NCBI RefSeq assembly: GCF_027490375.1
Contig: NZ_JAIXYH010000093.1
Coordinates: 1 to 60,367 of the forward strand
Direction of reading: 5' to 3'
Origin: Flavobacterium sp.
Lineage (GTDB): Bacteria > Bacteroidota > Bacteroidia > Flavobacteriales > Flavobacteriaceae
DNA: 60,367 bases
A model generated the notes under the pieces. The model saw nothing but the letters and a program-made list of their open reading frames with translations, had not been told where the DNA came from and searched no databases. Positions 53,357-60,367 of this stretch are shown here, piece by piece. Within the stretch, counting starts at the first letter, position 1. The number at the start of each line of letters is the position of its first letter. The position numbers and the translations under genes were made by a program.

Positions 53357-53808
53357 TGAAAAAACAAATCTTTTTAGTAGTAGCACTTATCTCTAGTTCG
53401 CTTGCGCTTGCTCAAAATTATCCGGACAACTTAATCAGCGTGAATGCTTTTAGAAATCCATCGGTTGGATTAGAATATCAAAAGAAACAGTTTTCGGTTC
53501 ACGTTGGTTACTATCCTACAAACTTCGAAAGCGGTGTAACGACTGAATTCGTTAAATCGGGTGTTACTTACTGGTTTCTTGCAACCGATAAAAAAGACGT
53601 GCCCTCATCGTTCTACAGTGGCTTATCCTATCTCCGTGGAACGAGCCGAGACTATAAAGATGTGAATGCTATCGGGCTTGAAGCCGGTTTCCGTTGGTAT
53701 GTTTGGAGTGGACTTAATTTACGTCTTGGTGTCATTGCATTAGCAGCCGATGGTAAAGATTTACAGATTAACCCTACACCAAGTATTGGATATTCATTCA
53801 AATTTTAA
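53356..53808 (+). CDS. Small predicted outer membrane beta-barrel protein
   Basis: A 150-residue protein with signal peptide (about 1-19). The mature part has alternating hydrophobic strands (VGLEYQKKQFSVHVGYY, FYSGLSYLRG, AIGLEAGFRWYVW, LNLRLGVIAL) and ends in Phe (SIGYSFKF), typical of small outer membrane barrels. It lacks a named family. It precedes the DUF4386 gene by 4 bases and may be co-regulated by the adjacent Crp-like protein. Confidence 0.75.
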   Translation: MKKQIFLVVALISSSLALAQNYPDNLISVNAFRNPSVGLEYQKKQFSVHVGYYPTNFESGVTTEFVKSGVTYWFLATDKKDVPSSFYSGLSYLRGTSRDYKDVNAIGLEAGFRWYVWSGLNLRLGVIALAADGKDLQINPTPSIGYSFKF

Positions 53809-53812
53809 AGTC

Positions 53813-54532
53813 ATGAATACTGAAAAACGCAGCGGATACTATCTCATACTTGGAAGTATGGGAGTATTAATTCCTTACATGATTCTTCAGCAGATTTTTG
53901 ATTATCCAAATATCTTGCGATTCGATGTAAAAATTGTCTTAGAAAAATTCAACCAAGGAGGTGTAAAACTAATAATTACTTGGTGGGCATTTGCTTTACT
54001 TGGTTTGCCACTAATAGTTGCCTACATCAAAATAGGACAAAGATTAGAGCAGCGCATACTTTATCTGCGCTGGATTACTACAGTGGGCACTCTTGGTTTG
54101 GTGTTACAAATGATTGGTTTGCTCCGCTGGGCATTAGTGGTACCCATCTTATCAGAACACTACATGCAAGGAAACGCAGCAGTTCGAGCAAGCACTGCTA
54201 TGCAATTTAGAATAATGAATCAGTTTCTTGGAGTTGCTTTAGGCGAGCACCTTGGTCAATTATTTACAATTACTTGGACTGTCCTATTCGCACATGCATT
54301 ACTAAAATTAAAACTTATTGCTAAATGGTTTGCAATTATGGCATTTGTAACATCGGCGATATACTTTCTTGCTCAAAGTGAACTGGTTGCAACCGTAATT
54401 CCTGGATCGCCTGTAGCTCCATATTCCGGACTTGTAGGTAGTACTTTATGGATAATTTGGTTATTTATCCTTGGTATAAAATTAGCAGCGGGAGCGATTT
54501 CATTTAAAGAAATTGCTCCCGAAATATCTTAA
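53813..54532 (+). CDS. DUF4386 family membrane protein
   Basis: A 239-residue protein; ATG at 53813, 4 bases after the previous stop. The frame extends into the upstream gene but that region is non-coding in this frame. Six hydrophobic helices are visible at about 9-29, 55-80, 87-115, 135-160, 165-185 and 205-230. DUF4386 proteins are poorly characterised membrane proteins. Its order after the Crp-like gene and the barrel protein suggests one regulated unit. Confidence 0.8.
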   Translation: MNTEKRSGYYLILGSMGVLIPYMILQQIFDYPNILRFDVKIVLEKFNQGGVKLIITWWAFALLGLPLIVAYIKIGQRLEQRILYLRWITTVGTLGLVLQMIGLLRWALVVPILSEHYMQGNAAVRASTAMQFRIMNQFLGVALGEHLGQLFTITWTVLFAHALLKLKLIAKWFAIMAFVTSAIYFLAQSELVATVIPGSPVAPYSGLVGSTLWIIWLFILGIKLAAGAISFKEIAPEIS

Positions 54533-54539
54533 AAGTACA

Positions 54540-56564
54540 TTACTTCATTTTTCCAACACCATCCTTCAACCAAGATAAATAGGTGTCTATATCCGGTGTG
54601 TACGCAACAGGTTCATTTAAAATCTTTTCCTCGTGATTCATCAAAACATAGTAAGGACGCGCGTTCGTGCCGTAGCGTTGTCTTTGGAATTCGCTCCATT
54701 TTTGCCCGACGGTAGCAATTTTATTTCCGGTTTCTTTAGAAATGTATTGCTCAGCTTCGGGTAATTTGGTACGTTCATCGCCAAACAACGAGATGAGCAC
54801 AACTTCGTTCTTCAAAATTTTTAATACTTCTTGATCCGACCAAACATTGGCTTCCATCAATCTACAATTTTGGCAAGCTCTTCCGGTAAAATCAATTAAT
54901 ACGGGCTTTCCCACCTTTTTTGCATACGCTAAACCAGCTTCGTATTCTTCAAAACTGGCAATTCCGTGCGGACCAGCAACGGCACCATCAGGTAAAGCTG
55001 TAGCACTTTCGGTAGTTACACTTCCTCCAAAGCCATTCGGACTTTCACTGTACGTTAAAGGTGGCGGAAATGCGCTAATTAACTTTAAGGGCGCGCCCCA
55101 TAATCCGGGAATTAAATACACTGTAAAACTAAACGTTAAGACAGCAAGTAATGCTCGCGAAACAGATAAATGATCCAGCGGACTATCGTGCGGGAAACGA
55201 ATCTTTCCGAACAAGTACAAGGTTAACGAGCCGAAAATAGCAACCCAAATAGCGATAAATACTTCACGTTCAAGATAATGCGTATTCAACACTAAATCGG
55301 CATTCGATAAAAATTTAAAAGCTAATGCCAATTCAATAAAACCAAAAACAACTTTGACCGTATTGAGCCAACCACCCGATTTTGGAAGATTTCCAAGTAA
55401 AGAAGGCGCTAAAGCAAAAAACATAAACGGCAAAGCCAATCCGAGGCCAAATCCTAACATCGCTAAAGATAAAATCCATGCGCCGCCATCCGAATTAAGC
55501 GATGTTCCTAAAACGAATCCCAATGCCGGACCAATACACGAAAACGACACGATAATCAGCGTAAGCGCCATAAAGAAAATACCAATTTTGCCGCCGCGAT
55601 CCGAAGCCGAATCAACTTTGTTAGCCAAAGCACTTGGCATGGTAATTTCGAATGCGCCAAAGAATGAAACGGCGAAAATGCTGAAAATGATAAAGAAGAA
55701 CACATTCAGCCAAACATTGGTCGAAATCTCTGAAAAAACGTCTGGATTTGCTCCTTCCAACAAATGAAAAGGCAACGTAATCAATACGCAAATCAATACG
55801 ATGCAAAAGCCGTAAAATATTGCATTAAAACGACCTTTCGCCTTACTTCCCGATTGTTTCAAGAAGAAACTTACAGTCATCGGAATCATCGGAAAAACAC
55901 AAGGCGTTATAGTGGCAACTATACCGCCTAAAAACGCTAAAAGAAAAATGCTCCAATTACTCTTTTCTTCAGCTTTCTCTACTTTAATTTTCGCTGATTT
56001 TTCCTCCTTCTTTGACGACTTTACATTGGTGCCAACTGCCGCAGTATCAACAGCTTTTGAAACCGTATCAACAGCAGTTACCGTATTACTTTCACCAGCC
56101 ACTGGAGTGGAAACTTTGGGTTCAGGAAGTGAAAAAGTAAAGGTTTTATCTTCGTTAATGCATTTCTCTTCACAAACTTGATAGGAAAGTGACGCAACAA
56201 CAGACTTTATCTTCGGATTTTTTCTGGAAATTTTCTGGCGTAAAACAACCTTTCCTTCAAAGAAAACTTCATCCACACCAAAAACATCGTTAAACGCACG
56301 TTTAGTTTTGCTTTCTGTCGTTTTTCCAATCAAATCATAACCTTTTCCCGCAGCTTCGTATGTTGCCAATAGCGGAAGCGGACCGCCATCGGGTGTGGTT
56401 TGCGAATAAACGTGCCAGCCGGCATCGATCTTTCCGGTGAAAACCAAAGTGAACGTTTCATTGCCGTTATCTTCAACAGCAGTTTGCCATTTTACAGGCT
56501 GAACAACCTGCGCCACTGCCGAAAAGGCAAAGAGCAAAACGAAAAAAGAAAGTATTTTCTTCAT
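54540..56564 (-). CDS. DsbD-type thiol-disulfide reductase
   Basis: A 674-residue protein with signal peptide (about 1-18). An N-terminal DsbD alpha-like domain (with CEEKC near 134) and a Ser/Lys-rich linker (about 160-205) are followed by the membrane core starting GGIVATITPCVFPMIPMT, with a second Cys in SFSCIGPALGF. The C-terminal thioredoxin domain has RACQNCRLMEANVW, CQNC instead of the usual CVAC. It passes electrons from the cytoplasm to periplasmic thiols. It overlaps tilS by 4 bases (ATGA) and is last in that run. Confidence 0.92.
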   Translation of the reverse strand: MKKILSFFVLLFAFSAVAQVVQPVKWQTAVEDNGNETFTLVFTGKIDAGWHVYSQTTPDGGPLPLLATYEAAGKGYDLIGKTTESKTKRAFNDVFGVDEVFFEGKVVLRQKISRKNPKIKSVVASLSYQVCEEKCINEDKTFTFSLPEPKVSTPVAGESNTVTAVDTVSKAVDTAAVGTNVKSSKKEEKSAKIKVEKAEEKSNWSIFLLAFLGGIVATITPCVFPMIPMTVSFFLKQSGSKAKGRFNAIFYGFCIVLICVLITLPFHLLEGANPDVFSEISTNVWLNVFFFIIFSIFAVSFFGAFEITMPSALANKVDSASDRGGKIGIFFMALTLIIVSFSCIGPALGFVLGTSLNSDGGAWILSLAMLGFGLGLALPFMFFALAPSLLGNLPKSGGWLNTVKVVFGFIELALAFKFLSNADLVLNTHYLEREVFIAIWVAIFGSLTLYLFGKIRFPHDSPLDHLSVSRALLAVLTFSFTVYLIPGLWGAPLKLISAFPPPLTYSESPNGFGGSVTTESATALPDGAVAGPHGIASFEEYEAGLAYAKKVGKPVLIDFTGRACQNCRLMEANVWSDQEVLKILKNEVVLISLFGDERTKLPEAEQYISKETGNKIATVGQKWSEFQRQRYGTNARPYYVLMNHEEKILNEPVAYTPDIDTYLSWLKDGVGKMK

Positions 56565-57880
56565 GAATACAAAGTGAACTTAAGAATTGATTTAGTTTGT
56601 GTTGTTGCGAGGTAATTTCTGTTTGCACGGTATCCCACGACCCAAATGACTTGCTGTGAATCGCATAAAACCAGTGCTTTCTTTCGATACTCCAAAGATA
56701 CCTTTTCGTCTCTTAAAAACTTCCCAACACTTTTGGTGCCGGCAGACATTCCTTCAGGAGCAAATTTATCAGTTTGTACGTAATTTCTGAGATTTAAATT
56801 CCCAGAAATCAAATCGGCATCAACGTATATTTCCGTTCGTTTAGATTTCTGATATGATTCTACGTAAGTGCCCGAAAATGCAATCGGTTCTGTCAAGGCA
56901 AACGGAATGGTTTTGATCTCCACATGTATCGGTGGTTCCTCCTCTTTCAAAGAAAGAAGTAAAAAATCCCGGTCTTTTGTCAAAACGTAATCCTCCGAAA
57001 AAACGCGTTTTCCCGTTTCTCCGAAAGGTAAATCGTAAATATCGTTCCATGCATGAAAACCAAAATCGGCCAACCAAAATTGCAAGTAAGCTCGATAATT
57101 AGGAAACTTCAACAATTCAGGTATGTGCAATTTCTTTTGGCCGTGACTGTCTTGCACCACCTGACTTAGAACGGCGGCAGCAGCATCGGTAGCGAGCGAT
57201 TGCGTTTGTTCCCAAGCTTGAATACTTGCATGAAAACTGGCTTCGAAACTCGGATTTAGAGCTTTAAAAAGCGGTACCAATTCGTGCCGAATTTTATTTC
57301 GCGTATAATCGGTCTTTGCGTTGGAAGCATCTTCTCGCCAACTGAGATTTCTCACTGCGGCGTATTCTAGAATTTCTTCTTTAGAAAAAGACAGTAAAGG
57401 TCTAAGGACGCTTCCATTGCGTTTCGGAATTCCCAACAAACCATCGATTCCGGTTCCACGCGCCAGATGAAACAAAACGGTTTCAATACTATCGTTTAAA
57501 TGATGTGCCGTCAGAATAAACTCGAACGCCTGCTGAGTTCGAATTTCTTCGAAATAGTGATAGCGCAAAATTCGGGCGGCCTCCTGAGTGGATATTTTGG
57601 CGTTCGTGGCAAACGATTTGGTGTCAAAACGCGTGCTAAAAAATGGTATCCGCTGCGATTCCGCGAAAGCGCGAACAAATTGCTCATCTTCGTCACTTTC
57701 AACACCTCGAAGCTGGAAATTACAATGAACGATTCCGATTGAAAAGTTTGTTGCGAGCAGTAAATCTGTTAAAACCACACTATCGATTCCACCACTAACT
57801 GCTACAAGCAAGCGCGCCTTGTTTAGTTCAGGGAATTGCCTCTGAACGATTTTGCTAAATCGACTAACGAACTTGCTCAA
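56561..57880 (-). CDS. tilS: tRNA(Ile)-lysidine synthetase
   Basis: A 439-residue enzyme. The PP-loop SGGIDSVVL is near residue 30, with HCNFQLRGVESDEDE, ILTAHHLNDSIETVLFHLARGTG and RRD-like LRPLLSFSKEEIL segments. The TTG at 57880 matches the family's N-terminus (SKFVSRFSKIVQ) and overlaps the 3' end of pabB by 17 bases. The C-terminal domain is present. It converts C34 of tRNA-Ile2 to lysidine, an essential modification. Confidence 0.93.
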   Translation of the reverse strand: MSKFVSRFSKIVQRQFPELNKARLLVAVSGGIDSVVLTDLLLATNFSIGIVHCNFQLRGVESDEDEQFVRAFAESQRIPFFSTRFDTKSFATNAKISTQEAARILRYHYFEEIRTQQAFEFILTAHHLNDSIETVLFHLARGTGIDGLLGIPKRNGSVLRPLLSFSKEEILEYAAVRNLSWREDASNAKTDYTRNKIRHELVPLFKALNPSFEASFHASIQAWEQTQSLATDAAAAVLSQVVQDSHGQKKLHIPELLKFPNYRAYLQFWLADFGFHAWNDIYDLPFGETGKRVFSEDYVLTKDRDFLLLSLKEEEPPIHVEIKTIPFALTEPIAFSGTYVESYQKSKRTEIYVDADLISGNLNLRNYVQTDKFAPEGMSAGTKSVGKFLRDEKVSLEYRKKALVLCDSQQVIWVVGYRANRNYLATTQTKSILKFTLYS

Positions 57881-59171
57881 CAGAAATCGGATTTAAAACT
57901 TCCATCATAGCTTTTGCTTTCAACAAACATTCGTGATACTCTTCGGCTGGATCTGCGTTTGTAGTAATCGCGCTTCCAACGGAGAACGTTGTTTCGCCCG
58001 ATTTCGTATCGCAAAGAATCGATCGAATGATGACATTCAAGTCGAAATCGCCGTTTGGTGCTATGTAACCGAAACTTCCGCTGTACATACCACGCGCGCT
58101 GGGTTCATAGACATCAATCCATTTCATAGCCTCAACTTTAGGTGCGCCAGTCATGCTTCCCATGGGAAAAGTAGCTTCCAGAATATCAAAAAAGCTCGTT
58201 TCTGCGCGAAGCTCACAGGAAATCGTTGAAATCATCTGGTGCACTTGTTTGAAACTGTAAATTTCACATAATTCCTCTACTCGAACGGAATTCTTGGTTG
58301 CGACTTTAGAAAGATCGTTTCGGACTAAGTCGACTATCATCACATTTTCGGCGCGTTCTTTTGCGTTGCTTTTCAGTGCTGCTTTAAGTTGCTCGTCGAT
58401 TTCCGGTTCGCTGCTTCTTCTGGCGGTTCCTTTGATGGGTTGCGAGCTAAGTTTTTCGCCTTGCTTTCGCAGAAAACGCTCGGGAGATGACGATATCACT
58501 GCGTTTTCATGCCACTTAAAAAAGCCTGAAAAAGGTGCTTCTGATTTTGCATTAAGCGCCGAATACAGCGCGTTTATATTTGGGTTAATAATTTTTGTTT
58601 GAAACGGAAAGCAGAAATTTATTTCGTAGAAATCGCCTGCCTGAATATGTTCCAAAATCTTAGTTGTGCGTGCAAGATAATCGGCTTTACTCAGCTTTGG
58701 TATAACCTCGCTTGCAACTAAATTCTTGTACTGTTCTGTTTCTTGAACATTGGCAATTCGATGTACTAATTCTTCTGCGGCAGCGAAATCTAAAAAAGTT
58801 TCCAAAACAATTTCATCTTCCACAATAAAAACAAATTCGGGCACAAAAACAGCAAGTTTAGGAAAAGCTATAGTTGCAGGAATGGATGAATGATTCTGAT
58901 GGTACAAGTTTTTAAAATCGTATGCAATGGCAAGGAACTTCCAATCGGAAACTGACACAAGGCGTACTGCTTGATTTAAATCATTGGCACGATGGCACTC
59001 AGAGGCATTCCTTGAACCAAATGCATATATTTTCGAATACGTGCAACTATTTTGTTTTGCGTTAGAATTTAAGTGTACGGCGTACTCTTGCGTGAGAGCA
59101 TACTCGCGAAGCTTGTTTTCAAACACATTAATGTCGATTGTTGGAAAAGAAAATCTGTTTCGTTGAATCAT
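57864..59171 (-). CDS. pabB: Chorismate-binding enzyme (PabB-like aminodeoxychorismate synthase component I)
   Basis: A 435-residue protein. The chorismate-binding domain (about 150-430) contains FYEINFCFPF, SPERFLR, QPIKGTARR, DLVRNDLSKVA and GSMTGAPKVEAM, the residues of anthranilate/ADC synthase family enzymes. No glutaminase is fused or adjacent. PabB is the best guess because no trp genes are nearby, but anthranilate or isochorismate synthesis is not excluded. First gene of the run with tilS and the DsbD gene. Confidence 0.85.
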   Translation of the reverse strand: MIQRNRFSFPTIDINVFENKLREYALTQEYAVHLNSNAKQNSCTYSKIYAFGSRNASECHRANDLNQAVRLVSVSDWKFLAIAYDFKNLYHQNHSSIPATIAFPKLAVFVPEFVFIVEDEIVLETFLDFAAAEELVHRIANVQETEQYKNLVASEVIPKLSKADYLARTTKILEHIQAGDFYEINFCFPFQTKIINPNINALYSALNAKSEAPFSGFFKWHENAVISSSPERFLRKQGEKLSSQPIKGTARRSSEPEIDEQLKAALKSNAKERAENVMIVDLVRNDLSKVATKNSVRVEELCEIYSFKQVHQMISTISCELRAETSFFDILEATFPMGSMTGAPKVEAMKWIDVYEPSARGMYSGSFGYIAPNGDFDLNVIIRSILCDTKSGETTFSVGSAITTNADPAEEYHECLLKAKAMMEVLNPISVEQVR

Positions 59172-59225
59172 AGTGCTAAGGTAAGAAACCTAGCGTTTTG
59201 AAGTGTATAAAGGCTAGTTTTTCAA

Positions 59226-59945
59226 CTAAGTCGTAGAAACTGTTTTTTGTGTTACGAGTTTCACAAATCGACTGGGAACGGAGACGGTTCCTTTATAGAA
59301 ATTATAGACAATTCCCGAAAAAGCACCCCAACTGATAAACCAAAAAGCTTCGATTAAGGGAACTTCACCCACCAAAAAAGTTCGCAATAATCCGGATTCA
59401 ACTTTCCAAACGCTTTCCCAGAAACCGGGCATTATTACAGTAAAAACTGTGAAGTAAATTACGAACGCTAAAGTGAAAGAAAATAGTGCGGATATAATTG
59501 CTCGGTTTAGTAAATCGGGTCTTTTCCAAAGCATAAATATTGCTATAATCAAGAATAAAGAGGAGGTGGCTATCATGGTATTTATCCCAACATATAGCGC
59601 GAGAATTACGCCTGCTATCCCGAGCGCAAAAAGATATGTCAACAGCTTATTTTGTGGCTGAAAGCTTGGGACTTCTTTGGTTTTAAACACGGCGTTAAAC
59701 AAGAAAACCGTACAACCGATTATTCCGAAGCCCGAAAGGATATCTTCAACAGAAATGTGCCCTTGACCAAGAATGGTTGGCGGGTTCCAATAATCGGACA
59801 GGTACCAATTTTGCGCTGGTATTCCTGATAGTGCTCCAAGGAAACTAACTTTAAGCATGCTCTTTTTTAAATCGGATAGCGAAGTGAAAACAAAAATCCA
59901 CACGATTAAAAAGGCAAAGGAAAAAAGCAAGTATGTATATTCCAT
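59226..59945 (-). CDS. Lycopene-cyclase-domain-like membrane protein
   Basis: A 239-residue integral membrane protein; ATG at 59945 is preferred over an upstream TTG in the same frame. Seven or eight helices are visible. Two related halves each end with a cyclase-like segment: YWNPPTILGQGHISVEDILS then FGIIG, and SGLLRTFLVGEVPLIEAFWF. These resemble the W..G...PLEE motif of heterodimeric CrtYc/d lycopene cyclases, with Val-Glu-Asp and Leu-Ile-Glu in place of the usual Glu-Glu. Either a carotenoid cyclase or a related membrane protein of unknown substrate. Confidence 0.6.
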   Translation of the reverse strand: MEYTYLLFSFAFLIVWIFVFTSLSDLKKSMLKVSFLGALSGIPAQNWYLSDYWNPPTILGQGHISVEDILSGFGIIGCTVFLFNAVFKTKEVPSFQPQNKLLTYLFALGIAGVILALYVGINTMIATSSLFLIIAIFMLWKRPDLLNRAIISALFSFTLAFVIYFTVFTVIMPGFWESVWKVESGLLRTFLVGEVPLIEAFWFISWGAFSGIVYNFYKGTVSVPSRFVKLVTQKTVSTT

Positions 59946-59998
59946 AGACAATTTTGCCAAAAATACTGTTTTTACGATGTTCAAACAATTAGCACAAA

Positions 59999-60027
59999 AA
60001 AAATCCATGGCAAAACCATGGATTTTT
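59999..60027 (-). terminator. Terminator downstream of the T9SS gene
   Basis: Minus strand: AAAATCCATGG, a TTTTG loop, CCATGGATTTT and a T-run. It lies 23 bases past the stop at 60050, between the T9SS gene and the membrane protein gene. Confidence 0.75.
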
Positions 60028-60049
60028 AGTTTTGGTTGGTAAATAATTC

Positions 60050-60367
60050 TTATCGTTTTAAAGCAAAGTGTGCCTTAAATTCTTTGTTTACGCCTCCTTC
60101 AGAATACTGAATTGTGAACCAGTAATCGTCGGCCGGAACTGGAGCTCCATTAAAGGTGCCGTCCCAACCTTGACCCGTCGTTGCAATCTGTTTCATCAGT
60201 TTTCCTTCGCGGTCGAAGATGAATATTCGTGCAGCAAACTGATTTTGCAAAGTCGAAATATTCCACGTATCGTTGTAACCGTCGCCGTTTGGTGTGAAGA
60301 ATTTCGGATAATCGATTACAGTAATCGATGTAAATGCTTCGCCACAAGCGCGTAAGTCACGTGCGTA
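60050..60367 (-). CDS. C-terminus of a T9SS type B sorting domain protein (partial)
   Basis: The frame is open from the right edge (60367) to a stop at 60050, 105 residues in the window. FFTPNGDGYNDTWNI, then RIFIFDREGKLMKQI and a TGQGWDGTFNG...DYWFTIQY ending are the gliding-motility-associated C-terminal (type B) sorting domain of type IX secretion cargo. The start and main domain lie outside the window. The protein is expected at the cell surface. Confidence 0.93.
   Translation of the reverse strand, partial: YARDLRACGEAFTSITVIDYPKFFTPNGDGYNDTWNISTLQNQFAARIFIFDREGKLMKQIATTGQGWDGTFNGAPVPADDYWFTIQYSEGGVNKEFKAHFALKR

Noticed and set aside
1..60367. tRNA, rRNA, tmRNA or full insertion sequences
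   Set aside because: I found no cloverleaf-like sequences, conserved rRNA words or transposase ORFs by eye, though a dedicated search could find a missed tRNA.

Overview
The window looks like chromosome from a member of the Flavobacteriia (Bacteroidota), probably Flavobacterium or a close relative. This rests on type IX secretion C-terminal domains on an endonuclease and on a gene cut by the right edge, DUF4369/TlpA thioredoxins, DUF3667 and DUF4386 membrane proteins, a TonB-dependent receptor with the outer membrane beta-barrel fold, promoter -7 boxes of the form TAnnTTTG, almost no Shine-Dalgarno sites, and dispersed structured repeats of the kind seen between flavobacterial genes. I found no rRNA, tRNA, CRISPR array or complete IS element.

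Layout. Positions 1-1050 are repeats: an edge direct repeat, a palindromic repeat, and an inverted-repeat transposable element (MITE) inside it. From 1.6 to 8.7 kb lies a tightly overlapping carbohydrate operon on the minus strand (dioxygenase, TIM-barrel isomerase, sugar MFS transporter, GH92, GH127). It diverges from an AraC regulator, with a TonB-dependent receptor beyond. From 12.5 to 19 kb are an S41 protease and several secreted or membrane proteins of unknown role, with long repeat-bearing spacers. A three-gene unit at 19.5-23.3 kb joins an esterase, an M17 aminopeptidase and an ATP-grasp ligase. A vWA membrane protein with a thioredoxin-like partner and fabG follow.

At 27-28.7 kb are two ParE-type toxin-antitoxin pairs. 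The second toxin is split by a MITE, which itself carries a second MITE. Then come DUF3667 and secreted proteins, an M48 lipoprotein protease, a GH31 alpha-glucosidase, asnB, and a 1.1 kb spacer full of dispersed and simple repeats. At 38.5-45.8 kb are housekeeping genes on the plus strand: M20 hydrolase, DUF2520, KdsC-like phosphatase, RsmB-like methyltransferase, endonuclease I, thiamine pyrophosphokinase and a YedK/HMCES-type protein.

The last third holds tandem TlpA lipoprotein/secreted thioredoxins, an MBL-rhodanese protein, a vWA plus MoxR-type ATPase pair, a Crp-like regulator with a small outer membrane protein and a DUF4386 protein, a DsbD-type reductase followed by tilS and pabB on the minus strand, a lycopene-cyclase-like membrane protein, and the C-terminus of a type IX cargo protein.

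The most striking unexplained signals are two families of interspersed structured repeats. Their loops or linkers are conserved, but their stems change between copies while keeping pairing. Next is the nested MITE insertion that provides the stop codon in a toxin gene and whose removal restores the toxin's C-terminus in frame.
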